A program made the translations under genes and the position numbers. Of a DNA stretch of 64,000 nucleotides, positions 53,001 through 64,000 are shown piece by piece. Source of the DNA: Euborellia annulipes (taxonomy: Eukaryota; Arthropoda; Insecta; Dermaptera; Anisolabididae); assembly GCA_023213315.1 (NCBI GenBank), contig JAKCPI010014402.1:1-64000 (forward strand), read 5' to 3'. The first letter of the stretch is position 1. The number at the start of each line of letters is the position of its first letter. Below the pieces are notes generated by a model that was not told the origin of the DNA, did not search any database, and worked only from the letters and a program-made list of their open reading frames with translations.

Positions 53001-53580
53001 CCCCCTGAGCAATTTCTTTAATTTTACCTATCACTATTAAATACCAAGAAACAAAGTTTTTTTTTTTGGGCTCCCCGAAGACGAGCTGTGTAGCTAGTAT
53101 TAAATAAAATAAATTATTCTTTCATCTAAAATGAATTATTTGCATACTTTTCTCTCTCTTCGCTTCTCTTTTCACTCAATTAACTCAATGAGTTTCAGTT
53201 CAATGATTTGTAAAGGGGGAATTGGTTCAGGGATGGATGGAGCAGCTGCAAATAAGGCTAGTTACCTTTTGTTTCAATATCTCTAATTGAAATCACCATT
53301 TCTGATTGTTTTTAAGATGAAAATAATTCATTCTCATATTCATAAATCGTACGGCGACTACCTACACACTTGACAAGCATGCATGTGCAATCTTTTTGCA
53401 CGTACAAGCATGCACAAATTCCCTTCAGCATGCTTGTGCAAGCAACAGCTTATGCCGAAAATTAACCTAAAAATGCCAAACTTGGAAGGTTATTTATAAG
53501 AAGAATAACAAGAAATATTTATTCACTTGCTTTAAACAGAGACACGATAAATATTGAAATTTTAAATTTTATTATTATTA
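53001..53580. other. Unassigned
   Basis: CTAG-T after GAAGACGAGCTGTGTAG near 53093 could be another Helitron end. Words GCATGC/TGCACA cluster at 53375-53450 (CAAGCATGCATGTGCAA...). No gene. Confidence 0.4.
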
Positions 53581-53983
53581 CTGGCCGCGCCGCCCGCCTT
53601 CGCGTCTAGCCAGGGGGGGCTACGCCCCTGGACCCTCCACCAGCCTGCGACCCTTTTCTTAATTATGAAAAGAAAATTATTATTACTACGTATTCCAATC
53701 CAGTGCCTGCTTGAGGATTTGTTTACCTTCATAGAATACACAACTGCAAAGAATACTTAAATATTTCTCTATACATTTCCTATGGGAGAAATCGTAACTT
53801 TAGGAATTAATAACTCGAAAAGTTATAGAAATTTCGGGACCCGAGTATTTTTCCGGGACTCTCCATAACGTCCTCTATAAGACTGCAAAATTTCGTTTCA
53901 AAATTCCAACGGGAAGTTGGTCAAACAGAGCGTGACAAACGGACAGACGGACAGACGGACACTCCGGTATTATTATATATAGA
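53581..53983 (-). mobile_element. Helitron-like H1, compact complete copy
   Basis: 403 bp. 3' end (plus-strand left) CTGGCCGCGCCGCCCGCC, a one-base change from CTAG; 5' end TCTATATATAATAATACC after A. Interior shares TTCCCGTTGGAATT and the GCCTGCTTGAGGATTTGTTTA block with other H1 copies. Confidence 0.75.
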
Positions 53984-54054
53984 TTATTTGGAAATTCCTA
54001 TCGGGATCCTCGTTGGAGAGATCCAATATTCAAATCCAGTGCCTGCTTGAGGAT

Positions 54055-54172
54055 TTGTTTACATTAAATAAATATTTTTATTTAATGAAAAATCCCGCAC
54101 GCCCAGGGTTTGAACAGGGATCTTCTTTGTGGAAGCCGACACCCTAGCTCACTACACCAGCGAGCCCCTTCT
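54055..54172 (-). repeat. SINE-D, tRNA-derived
   Basis: Minus: CTCGCTGGTGTAGTGAGC (box A), CTGTTCAAACCC (box B), GGGCGTGCGGGATTTTT, then TTAAATAAAAATATTTATTT. A second copy lies at 57615. Left of it, 54034-54058 repeats an H1 scrap. Confidence 0.7.
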
Positions 54173-54433
54173 TGAAATTTTAAATGAATTAATATATTTA
54201 ATAGGAAAATTAAACACAAGGTTTTTTTGTTTCAATGATTTATTTATTTAACGTTAACACTTTATACGTATTTCGACACCATCAAGTCGGAAGTGATGAA
54301 TTGAGTCACCTCGTAACTTTACATTAACTACCTTTATAATTCTACTTGGACTATTTCCTTATTCAAAGAATTTTAATTTTTTAAGTCCTATTTACTTGTT
54401 TTTCTATAAAGCGGGAATTATTCTAATTTTTAA

Positions 54434-54878
54434 AGTGAAACTTTTATTTTATCCTCTCAAATTTTTTCGCTCTTCTATCAGCATGTCGCGTTACAAGCCG
54501 TAACGTTTAAGGCCGTGACGCTACAAGTCATGACGTCACAAACCGTGACGACAAAAATAGTAAAGTTGAAATTTAATATATATGACGAATTATAAAAAAA
54601 TAATTGTGAGATTTAATTATTTTAATTTTTAAATTGATAAAATATAATTTTTAAAATAATATAAAATGATACTAAATAAATATTGTTCTCAGTTTTTAAC
54701 ATGCGTTATTGATTCCCACTTCCCATTTTCCAATTATTAAGTTAAGATTAAAAACGCAATTTTAATACCCTTAATTGAATAATTTTCTGAAAATTTTCAG
54801 TTAAATGCCCACGATCCGAAAAAAAAAGTTTCACTTGCATCGTGGTTTCATAAAACCAGACAATGATTTTTTTTTTTT
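54434..54878 (+). mobile_element. Family B element
   Basis: AAAGTGAAACTTTTATTTTA to CCAGACAATGATTTTTTTT. ATGACGTCACAAACC retained at about 54530. Confidence 0.85.
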
Positions 54879-55457
54879 AAAGCGGGAAATATTCTTATTT
54901 TTTTACCAAACCTTTTCATAACACATCAAAAATCTGGAATGTTCACCCTCTAAAAAAAAAAAAAAAAGAAAAAATTAGGTCACATGATAGAGATAACCAC
55001 GTATTAATTTCAATCTGATCCCAACTTGATTAAAAACACACACTCTCTCTCTCTCTCTTTCCAGGTTATTTTTCAAAAGATAATTACAAAAAGATACAAG
55101 AGACTACGTCGACGAAGAGGAGGATGAATGATGGTGAAAAAAAAAAAATAGAGAGAGGGAAAAGAAGACGAAGCAGGTATTATCGAGGCGGCGCGTTGAG
55201 TTTACATTGACTACATGCTATAATAAGCTCTCTTCACCTTTTTCTTTTTTTTTATAGAACCTATTTCTGCTTTAAAATTGAATATTGGGTGGCAAGAAGG
55301 AAGGAAGGAAAGGAAGAAGGACCTTGTAATCCTTGTGGGCGATAACCTGGCTGCCTCTCTCTCCCAGCCCGATTGAAATTACTTGAGCCCTTAGGGGAAA
55401 TCCTTCTTCACTACAAATAATACTCATTAGGTGGGTGTGCTAGAGAGTTTAATCAAT

Positions 55458-55502
<45 letters not shown>

Positions 55503-55599
55503 TTCACTTTGTTTTACTTTCCCGTACAATATTAGTAAGGGAATGTTAAAAATTTAAAACATCAATTTTTACTTTCTCTTATTTTATTTACGTTTCCTT
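54879..55599. other. No gene; CT repeat
   Basis: Pure CT run at about 55462-55501. Nothing else recognised. Confidence 0.5.
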
Positions 55600-55715
55600 A
55601 AAATCTATGTGGTGTGACTGGTGCAGAGCAGACGACTTTGGTATAAGAGAAAGTTGTACACTGTGCTGGTCACACCAGATTTTTTGTGTTTTAGATATAT
55701 TTAGTATTTATTTTA
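55600..55715 (+). repeat. Family A left hairpin
   Basis: GTGGTGTGACTGGTGCAG ... GTGCTGGTCACACCAGATT, then TTGTGTTTTAGATATATTTAG. Confidence 0.7.
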
Positions 55716-56430
55716 TTTATTATTCAGATATTTGGAATTTTATAATAATATTCATTTGCGGAAAGTTTTATTGAGATCTGACTAGTGTATTGAACAATTT
55801 AACAGTTTTGGCTTCACAAAAAACCATCATCAGGGCTAAAATACATAAAAATTACATGTAAAACTCTTACAAAATAATTTTTTATCCTTATACAAAATCT
55901 TTTTTGATATTATTGTGTAATTGTGTGTATAAAGATAAAAAATTATTTTATTATCAGTGATTAAATAATAATTTTAATATTAATTTAATATTATATAAAT
56001 GAATACACGTGTCAGGTCAAGGTCTTTAAATACACAGGTTGGCCAGAAACTAGTAAACAAACAATTTTCAGGTCACAGTTTTTGATTGGTCCACGTCATG
56101 AAGCTCCTCCTTGCATATATTTTTCTATGTGGCAGCATTTTTGACTGCTTATAACCTAGTTCACATTCATTTTGTTTTATTTGCAAATTGTATAGTTTCG
56201 GACTAAACTAATTTAGACCCTGGTATTTATAATGCTTTATTAATAATATGCCGTGTATAAATTTTTATAAATTGTTTGTTTCGAACGATTTTTTACAAAA
56301 AGAGGAGCTCCATGACGTCACTTTCTTGAAATGGAAAAAATGTAAACAAACCGAGTTTGACCCCCCCTGTGTCAGGTGTCGCTCTGTGTTTTTTTGTTTT
56401 TTTTTTTTAGGCTATTTTGTCGCCCTTGGT
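55716..56430. other. Unassigned, with eroded hammerhead-like core
   Basis: At about 55805-55837 (minus): CTGATGATGG...AGCCAAAACTG, GAAA changed to AAAA. No gene recognised; the ORF at 56248 runs into family A. Confidence 0.4.
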
Positions 56431-56866
56431 TTGTACATTCGAATTTCAAGATGTAAAATTTATAAGTATGGGAAAATATTTATATTTTGTTACCATGACA
56501 ACCATTTCTCCTATCTTCTCTATGAAGTACAAGAGTAAAGTGGTCTTCAGAAGATTTCAATTGCAAAATGAGAATATACATTTTAAAGAGCATCTAAATA
56601 ATAATTGATTTTGAATTTTAATCACACTCGATTGCAGCGAATTTTGAGAAAATGGAAAATTTCATCTCCATATCTCTCAATTCCTTCATGCTTTAAAATG
56701 AACCCAGACACACAGACAGACCATGTCGCAAAAACCACTTTTTTGGATACAGGGGACCTCAAAACGTGTATATCCATCAAAATCTCGACATCGAATTTCG
56801 GACATGAATCCAATACTTTCTCTCTATATATATTAACATATATATAGAGGTAAGAGAAAGTAAAAA
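56431..56866 (+). mobile_element. Family A element, left hairpin missing, body shortened
   Basis: GTACATTCGAATTTCAAG to AGGTAAGAGAAAGT. The segment between GAGAAAATGGAAA and CATCTCCATATCTC is deleted. X-box mutated. Confidence 0.85.
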
Positions 56867-57230
56867 GACATATGTATTTTCGTATTGATAATCCGAGGAG
56901 TTTAAATTTAGCAACACCAAGAGAGAGAGAAGAGAGCATTGAGCCAATCCACTGGACTCTGATGGTCAAATAGCGATCAATCAATACACATTAAGTGATT
57001 AATCACCTCCTCTCTCTCTCTCTCTTTAAAAGATTCATTTTCTTTCTTTTTTTCATTCTTCTACTTAATTGACCTTTGTTTACATATCGTGATAATTATT
57101 TTTGACAGTCTTTTATTTTTATTTTTTAAACAACTTTTGATTTATTATAATTCTAAGGCTCAAGACTTGGAATTTATCATCCAGCCTTATGATTTTATGT
57201 CACTAACAGAGCCGTTTTTTTTTTTTTTTT
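56867..57230. other. No recognisable feature
   Basis: CT run at about 57010-57025 and T runs. Confidence 0.5.
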
Positions 57231-57614
57231 TTTAACTTTCTGTTAACTCTATATATGTTAATATATAAAGAGAGAAAGTATTGGTCGAAAATTCGATGTC
57301 GAGATTTTGATGGATTTACACGTTTTGAGGTCCCCTGAATCCAAAAAAGGGTCTGATTGTGTTCAATTTTAAGCATGAAGGAATTGAGCTAGGAGCTTGA
57401 AATTTTAAATTTAAGTTAGACACTCTCCTGAAGCGTGAAAATAAGCTTTTGAACAAAATCGGCCAAAGAGTACTAGTACTTTACTGATGTACTTTTTCAG
57501 TTTTTTCTCAAAATTTGCTTCAACGATTTTGATTAAAATTCAAAAATCAATTATTTTTTAGATACTCTTTAAAATGTATATTATGATTTTGTCATTGAAA
57601 TCTTTCGAAGACCG
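57231..57614 (-). mobile_element. Family A element, left part only
   Basis: Hairpin ACTTTCTGTTAACTC...GAGAGAAAGT and body to GAAATCTTTCGAAGACC, where SINE-D begins. No GTCT microsatellite. Confidence 0.85.
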
Positions 57615-57692
57615 GCTTCTACAAAGAAGATCCCTGTTCAAATCCTGGGCGTGCGGCATTTTTTCTTTAAATAAAAATATTTATTTAATTAG
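57615..57692 (+). repeat. SINE-D, 5' truncated
   Basis: CTTCTACAAAGAAGATCCC, TGTTCAAATCCTGGGCGTGC and AAATAAAAATATTTATTT tail. Confidence 0.7.
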
Positions 57693-57711
57693 CAAAATAA
57701 TTAGATTAACT

Positions 57712-57785
57712 GTGGTTTATTTGTAAAAATTACAACGTTTCGGCTACTCATTCTGTGGCCTTCTTAAGGTACAATTCAGCTAAGA
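57712..57785 (-). repeat. Penelope-like remnant with hammerhead-like core
   Basis: Minus: CTTAAGA (one core change), AGGC...GCC stem, GAAACGTT, then GTAATTTTTACAAATAAACC. Helix I TAC/GTA. Confidence 0.4.
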
Positions 57786-57964
57786 TTACAAAGGTTATTA
57801 CATCTGTGACAATCTCATTTGAACTGGTTGAGAAAACAAGATGGCTGCCGCTTCTCGACCTGCACGCCATCTACACATGAGCGATCGCAGCGCCCCTACA
57901 TACATTTTGACACTAAATTCAAATATTGTATTTTTTAAAAAATATATTAGAATTTATTTATTTA

Positions 57965-58232
57965 TTTTTTTTTTAAACACTCACACGTTTTTCTCATTCA
58001 CACTCACACTCACACACACATTCACACAGTCTTTTCGGCAACATAGGCCATTTAAGACTTTTACGATATCCGTTATAGAGATTAATATACATATTTGGGG
58101 TCCAGGCATTCTTATTTAAGCCATTTGGTATCCAATTGGCTTAAATAAAATCATCGGACTGCCTGGGGTCCGAACCCGCGACGATTGGTATACGAGGTTA
58201 GCACGCTAACCTCTACACCAAGCCCCGAGGGC
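57965..58232 (-). repeat. SINE-S, full length
   Basis: Flanked by TAGAATTTATTTA on both sides. Tail, body and head complete. Confidence 0.93.
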
Positions 58233-58722
58233 TAGAATTTATTTAATGTAAACAAACCCACGCGTAAATAAATAAACGGGGATCTCGATAGAAAATTCAA
58301 TAAATATCTATCTACATATTCCTAAGATAATAATCAAAGGAAAAAAAAATTCAATCAAGGAAAACATTTCTTTAAATCTAAATATTTAATTAGAAAAGTT
58401 TCTTAAAAAAAAAAAAAAAAAAAAAAAAAATTAGTAATATTCATTGAAAAAAAAAAAAAAAAAAAAAAAACACCATTCAAAATTAAACAAACACGTTGAA
58501 AGAAAAAAAGTTTTATTACTTTTCTTAAACTTTTCTTTCTTATTTCATGCCTAGAAAAAAAAAAAAAAAATACGTTGACCTCTGTCTGCATTGTTCCATC
58601 ATTGCTTTACGCACGTGACTCTAATCAAAAACTCTCTAGAGAAATGGAATTTGTTTTCATGATTAAAAGACAAAAATGCAAATAAATAGGCCTAAACAAA
58701 AAAACAATTACAATCTCAAGAG
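58233..58722. other. No gene; long A runs
   Basis: Three A runs of 15-26 bp (58406-58571). Nothing recognised. Confidence 0.5.
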
Positions 58723-58812
58723 AAAAAATTCTGGTGTGACTGGCGTACAGCACACAACTTACTTTCGGTAATCGAATGTTGTGTGCTGTACGCCAGTCAC
58801 ACCAGATTTTTT
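58723..58812. repeat. Solo family A hairpin, near-perfect
   Basis: CTGGTGTGACTGGCGTACAG...CTGTACGCCAGTCACACCAG. The arms pair almost throughout, better than in complete A copies. Confidence 0.85.
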
Positions 58813-59454
58813 ACAGTTTGGTTTACACGAAAGGCGGGTGGTGCAGCTAGGACATTAAAAAAAAAAAAACGAGCATTAAGGAGGCAACGATATAATTATA
58901 TTTGTGCATACTAAATGGCGAAGTTATTTTAATATTTAATTTGAGAGAATAAATAAAAACTTTTTAACGAAACAAAAGGCGATTAAATTGATATACGCTC
59001 TTTTGCTCTTTTAACTGACACTTTTGTTGTTTTTCTTCTTCTAAATGACTTTCATAATAATAATATTGGATTGGAACCCTTTTTTTTTTCTGATTTATTT
59101 TATTCACGTTCATAAAAGAGTTGCTCTCTCTTATCACGCTTTTATTTAAAGAGGAAATTTTTTTTTTATATCAACAGTGAAAAGATATTGACAGATTAGA
59201 GTGTGTGTGTGTGTGTGTGTGTGACCTTGCCTCCTTGACATGGAAGGATTTCCTCCATTCATGAAAAGGGTTACCTTACTACTCTCGTTAATTTAAATAA
59301 ATTGGAAACGAAAAAAAAAAAAATGATTAATAGTTGATCTCTTTCATTAGACGGGTCACGGATTTGTCCACGGGGGCAGGGAGGGGGAGGGGAATCGAAA
59401 TTATCACCTTCCCCAACCCCGTATGTCAATATTATTAATCTTAAAGCAAAAGGG
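58813..59454. other. No recognisable feature
   Basis: GT run at about 59203-59222; AT-rich. A and T runs only. Confidence 0.5.
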
Positions 59455-60040
59455 TGTGGATTCGGATCCCCCCTGTGAATATTTATTTAAATCAATTGGA
59501 TACCTAGATTATAACATCATTTAGTATCCAGAATTTAGGAAGTTGCAAGAGTCATCAGATGAGAAAACATATGAAGGAAGTTTACTTCTTATTTAAGCCG
59601 GATATTCGGACAGGTATCATAAAAAATTTATTAATACAAATTTTCTATTTTCAGGATTTTAATTGTCAGATGACTGGTGCGCAACAATAACCAACCAGTT
59701 TCGGTCCCTAAGAGACCATCATCAGATCAAAAATCCTTAAAATTTTACTCACGTCACAATTTGACATCTATATATTTTCAAATCAGGAACTAAGGATTTT
59801 TGATCTGATGATGGTCTCTTAGGGACCGAAACTGGTTGGTCATTGTTGCGCACCAGTCATCTGACAATTAAAATCCTGAAAATAGAAAATTTGTATTAAT
59901 AAATTTTTTATGATATCTGCCCGAATATCCGGCTTAAATAAGAAGTAAACTTCCTTCATATGTTTTCTCATCATTTAGTATCGTTTGAAATCTAAATGGC
60001 CTCAGATGCCGAAAATATTATTTTTTTTTTAAGCACTCAC
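59455..60040 (+). repeat. SINE-B relic split by a fold-back
   Basis: GGATTCGGATCCCCCC, TATTTAAATCAATTGG at left; CTAAATGGCCTCAGATGCC at right after the insertion. Confidence 0.5.
59529..59968. mobile_element. Penelope-like fold-back with hammerhead-like motifs
   Basis: Arms 59558-59738 and 59791-59972, about 181 bp, a few mismatches, loop about 52 bp. 14-bp duplication CATCATTTAGTATC (59515-59528, 59969-59982). Each arm has CTGATGA, stem GGTC/GACC, GAAACTGG; helix I is unpaired and the cleavage triplet is missing. Confidence 0.6.
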
Positions 60041-60450
60041 CGCCTAATTCATAAAACCTTAAACAATGTTTTAAGAGAATTTAAAAAGCATTTTAGTAAA
60101 ATCTTAATTCATAAACATATTTTAGGCCTAAAAACTAGTTTAAATTCCTATTTTAACTAGACAGGCGAGACCCCTTGTTTAAGCTCACTAATAAACATTT
60201 TATAATCTCAAAATTTTCGATCACAACAACTTGACATTTGAAATAGCCTATAATATCATAGGCTTTTAATAAAAATAAACGTAAGTAAATATTCAAACGT
60301 ATTATATGTTTTTCTTGAACAAATTATTAATCTTGATGAATTAATATTTTCAGAATAATGCAAAGTATTGAGACAATAAATACAATATCCAATATTATGA
60401 ATATGGCCTATCAAATAGATAACAGGATTATGCCTGGGAGAAGATTATTT
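60041..60450. other. No recognisable feature
   Basis: AT-rich; no repeat or gene seen before the next family A copy. Confidence 0.5.
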
Positions 60451-61149
60451 AAAAAAATCTGGTGTGACTGGCGCACAGCACACAACTTTCTCTTACCCTT
60501 CGGTAAGAGAAAGTTGTGCACTGTGCTGGTCACACCAGATTTTTTGTGTCGAGATATATTTAGTTCCCGACATGACAGTACGGAACATATGAATTCAGAT
60601 GTAAAATTTATAAGTATGGGAAAATATTTATATTTTGTTACCATGGCAACCATTTCTCCTATCTTCCCTATGAAATACAAGAGTAAAGTGGTCTTCAGAA
60701 GATTTCAATTGCAAAATGAGAATATACATTTGAAAGAGCATCTAAAAAATAATTGATTTTTGAATTAAAAAAAAAATCGTTGGAGCAAATTTTGAGAAAA
60801 TCGAAAAAAACTGAAAAAGTACATTAGTAAAGTACTAGTACTCTTTGGCCGATTTTGATTAAAAGCTTATTTTTCCGGTCCCGGGGGGTGTTTAACTTAA
60901 ATATAAAATTTCAACCTCCTAGCTCAATTCCTTCATGCTTAAAATTGAACACACACACACACACACACACCCACACACACACCCACCCACACACAGACAG
61001 ACCATGTCGCGAAAACCACTTTTTTTGGATTCAGGGGACCTCAAAACGTGAAGATCCATCAAAATCTCGACATCGAATTTTTGACATGAATCCAATACTT
61101 TCTCTCTATATATATATTACATATATACATAGGTAAGAGAAAGTAAAAA
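60451..61149 (+). mobile_element. Family A element, full length
   Basis: Both hairpins, X-box 60637-60650 and CA microsatellite. The left hairpin loop (CTTACCCTTCGGTAAG) is more symmetrical than in most copies. Confidence 0.9.
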
Positions 61150-61170
61150 GAAAAAATCCTTTAAAATCTT

Positions 61171-61740
61171 AAAATCTTTTTTTTTTTTTTTAACTGGCCT
61201 CCACACACACCCCTACAGCCAGCCGGTCCATCCACTGATGTGGCGACATACTGTAGATGGCAAATGGGAAGGTGATATGATGGATTCTAGTGCAATAGAA
61301 CAGCTCTAAGGCCTTAGAATATTGCACGCGTCAGGGGTTAAAAATCGTCAAATAAATAAAAAAAAATAAAATAAATAAGTTAAAAAATAAAATAATATAC
61401 AATGATCCATCTTTATATTTGCTTCAATGCACTAATGAATTTATTTATTGATGATTCGAAAAAATCGATCTCGTTCGAAAATCTGTTTGATTCTAGTTGG
61501 CATCTTTTCAATGGATTGCATCTTGATAGTTTCGGGCATGCAAATAACTCCGAAGAACTCAATCCAGGTTTGGGAACCCTAAAATATATTTCTTCGATCG
61601 GGACATGGTGCAGCTGATGAATAGTCTTATAGATGAATTTTAAATCCTCGATGTTTCGCCTCCACTTAAGTGATTCGAGTTGGATTACGTTGCAGACGTT
61701 AATTGAGAATTTCTTTTTGAGTAGAGTTAGAAATTACTGT
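61171..61740 (-). mobile_element. 5'-truncated LINE (CR1/jockey-like)
   Basis: T run at about 61177-61190 on plus marks the poly-A tail. A 3' UTR of about 220 bp precedes the stop codon of the ORF2 remnant. No clear target duplication found. Confidence 0.6.
61413..61730 (-). pseudogene. LINE ORF2 extreme C-terminus
   Basis: About 105 open codons to a stop at 61413-61415: LESLKWRRNIEDLKFIYKTI, HQLHHVPIEEIYF, ELFACPKLSRCNPLK, RFSNEI, INKFISALKQI. The pattern (LexRR..DL.fiYKi.h; F..R..N.WN.Lp; s...FK..L) is the end of CR1/jockey-type reverse transcriptase proteins. No catalytic domain. Confidence 0.65.
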
Positions 61741-62177
61741 CTGTTACTATTATTAGTTACAATACATTTGAGTTTCAATATTTGATAGAAATTCAAACAT
61801 ATTTAATTGATTGATTGATATTTGATATTTAAACATATTTAATTTTTATTAAATCAAACTTAAGTAATTATTATACAAATGTATTTTTATTTAGCTTATT
61901 TTGATGGCTTTTAATTGATTTAAATTCCTTTCAGTTCCTTTGGAGAATGCAATGAAACTGAAAAAAGGGGTGTGCTTATTAGTATCTAGTCCAAATGGAA
62001 TTAAATGATTTATTGAAAAAGTTGGGAAAAGAATACTATGTAACTATAATGTAATGTAAAATAGTAATAAAAATTTTGTTATTGTTATTGTTATTGAAAA
62101 AGTAATATTTAAAAAAAACTAACCTCTGACATATTCCTTTTCACTTTGTCTGTTTTTCTTTACTCGCGTTCAAATCT
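61741..62177. other. No recognisable feature
   Basis: AT-rich. Confidence 0.5.
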
Positions 62178-62860
62178 GTTTTTACTTTCTCTTACCTATG
62201 TATATATGTAATATATATATAGAGAGAAAGTATTGGATTCATGTCAAAAATTCGATGTCGAGATTTTGATGGATCTTCACGTTTTGCGGTCCCCTGAATC
62301 CAAAAAAGTGGTTTTCGCGACATGGTCTGTCGTGTGTGTGTGTGTGGGTGGGTGGGTGTGTGTGTGTTCAATTTTAAGCATGAAGGAATTGAGCTATGAG
62401 GTTGAAATTTTATATTTAATTTAAACACCCCCCGGGACCGGAAAAATAAGCTTTTAATCCAAATCGGCCAAAGAGTACTAGTACTTTACTGATGTACTTT
62501 TTCAGTTTTTTTCGATTTTCTCAAAATTTGCTCCAACGATTTTTTTTTAAATTCATATATCAACTATTTTTTAGATGCTCTTTAAAATGTATATTCTCAT
62601 TTTGCGATTGAAATCTTCTGAAGACCACTTTACTCTTGTATTTCATAGGGAAGATAGGAGAAATGGTTGCCATGGTAACAAAATATAAATATTTTCCCAT
62701 ACTTATAAATTTTACATCTTGAATTCATATGTTCCGTACTGTCGGGAACTAAATACATGTCGACACAAAAAATCTGGTGTGACAAGCACAGTACACAACT
62801 TTCGATTACCGAAGGTAAGAGAAAGTTGTGTGCTGTGCGCCAGTCACACCAGATTTTTTA
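62178..62860 (-). mobile_element. Family A element, full length
   Basis: Both hairpins, X-box GTTGCCATGGTAAC at 62666-62679 and GT/GGGT microsatellite. Confidence 0.9.
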
Positions 62861-63000
62861 TTTTGTTATATGTAGATTTGTTTTAATTTAAAGTAATTGC
62901 TGAAATAAATTTTTTTTTGATTAAAATAAACCAAAAGCAGTGGCTATGGCAAAAATATTTATCTTTTCTTCCTCAGTCAAATTTTGGCTTCTTTTTCTTA

Positions 63001-63056
63001 TCTACCGAGGGAAGAGAAAGTTGTGTGCTGTGCGCCAGTCACACCAGATTTTTTTT
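63001..63056 (-). repeat. Half of a family A left hairpin
   Basis: GAAAGTTGTGTGCTGTGCGC and CAGTCACACCAGATTTT only. Confidence 0.7.
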
Positions 63057-63423
63057 TGTAATTATATAGCGAATGTTAGAAAAGAAGAAATATTCGAGTT
63101 GTTTTTCAATCAGTTTGCATTTGCATCCCCCCCTTCTTTTTTTTCTCAGTGTAAATAGCAATTTAAATCCCCCCCCCCCTCTCAAATTCCAATCCTGCAT
63201 GGCTGGCTTTCCAGCATTCTGTCAAGAAGTAGCTGACCCATTAACGTGCAAACTGTCCAGCGAAACACTTTTTTTATTTTTTTAGTTCGTAAATAACTCC
63301 CAAGCAATGTCTCCTATCAAATGGCCCTTAATTTGATAAATTAAATTCCGTCTCAAATCTAAAAGTTTTTGTTTTTAAATAAAATTTTAAGAGACACATT
63401 TTACTACACACATCATTCAGGAG
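63057..63423. other. No recognisable feature
   Basis: C run at about 63170-63179 and AT-rich DNA. Overlapping short ORFs have no recognised match. Confidence 0.5.
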
Positions 63424-63540
63424 GGGTTCGCTTCCCGTCCCAAGTAACAAATATTTATTTCAATTGATTATCTGAATTAAATTTGGGACTGTTCTAAATA
63501 TTTAGCGTTAGATGCCAAAAAAGATCCTAAAAAAATAATA
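63424..63540 (+). repeat. SINE-B, head truncated
   Basis: GGGGTTCGCTTCCCGTCCC (box B), TTTATTTCAATTGATTATCTG, GTTCTAAATATTTAGCG, GATGCCAAAAAAGATCC. Confidence 0.65.
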
Positions 63541-63578
63541 TATATTTTTATTTAATAAATATAAATGTTTTCAATAGA

Positions 63579-64000
63579 TAAGGGGGTTCAGGAGCGATGT
63601 CTAAACGAACTTAAAAAAAAAAAAACTAGACTATTATAAGGAATTTTTCAATGCGGTTTTTTTTTTGAATTAAATTCATAAGAGATTAAAAAATTATCGT
63701 AATTAATTTTTTTTGTTATCAAGCAAATACAAAAAAACAATCAGTCCCAATAATCTTTAATTTTTTTAACATTTAAAAATGAATTTATTGTTATTATTAA
63801 TCACATATTAATTAAGAAATTTTTAAAATAAGCTTAGATGATTTATTTAAAAACTAACTGTCAAATTAGTTCAGCATTCTTGCAATAGATGGCAGGCTAG
63901 TCTCTCAGTCGATCGCCTAATGGCCTATATTTATATATTTTTATGCTTTTATAAAAGATACATAATATATAATAACATTTATAAAGTATTTATTGTTAAA
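63579..64000 (+). mobile_element. Family C element, cut by window end
   Basis: GGGGGTTCAGGAGCGATGTC at left; continues through AAGATACATAATATATAATA to the edge. Confidence 0.8.

Overview
This window looks like a gene-poor, AT-rich stretch of a large invertebrate nuclear genome. An arthropod is my best guess, because the mobile-element mix fits one (piggyBac, mariner, Helitrons, tRNA-derived SINEs, jockey/CR1-type LINEs, a Ty3/gypsy element with a serine-tRNA primer site), but the phylum is not proven. I found no convincing host gene. The protein-coding matter I can recognise all belongs to transposable elements, mostly broken.

Repeat families, with the names used below. A: about 700 bp, about 25 copies or fragments, a hairpin at each end, and an RFX-type X-box inside. 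B: about 450 bp, 8 copies, each carrying CRE-like TGACGTCA sites. C: about 700 bp, 4-5 copies. D: a 171-bp near-perfect fold-back, 3 copies. SINE-S: a tRNA-derived SINE, about 270 bp, 21 copies. SINE-B, SINE-D and SINE-E are other tRNA-derived SINEs. H1 and H2 are Helitron-like elements ending in hairpin + CTAG, flanked by A and T. LINE 3' ends occur at 38.7, 39.8-40.5, 44.7-45.2, 46.2-46.9, 50.8-51.3 and 61.2-61.7 kb. Penelope-like fold-backs carry hammerhead-ribozyme-like motifs.

Layout. 0-11 kb: A, B and SINE-S copies, fold-backs at 7.3-8.3 kb and a ribozyme-bearing fold-back inserted in an A copy at 8.6-9.0 kb. 11.4-13.0 kb: a decayed piggyBac. 14.2-14.7 kb: an internally deleted mariner. 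20.5-23.1 kb: one A element split by two SINEs and a 1.4-kb solo LTR. 28.5-34.4 kb: Helitron H1 split by a Ty3/gypsy element (28592-32509, identical 142-bp LTRs, target duplication GAAAC), followed by a second H1 split by H2, which itself contains fold-back D. 36.6-41.6 kb: nested SINEs, LINEs and fold-backs. 42.8-43.3 and 48.9-49.6 kb: long palindromes with ribozyme motifs. 50.3-51.5 kb: family C split by a LINE. 52-64 kb: more A, B, C and SINE copies.

The elements do not form a pathway. The window records successive waves of insertion: A, B, C and H1 are mostly hosts; SINE-S, LINEs, Penelope-like fold-backs, D, the solo LTR and the gypsy element are mostly younger guests. The observation most worth testing is the set of hammerhead-like motifs (CTGANGA / stem II / GAAA / short YRTH), found as unrelated sequences at several loci with complementary helix-I arms.
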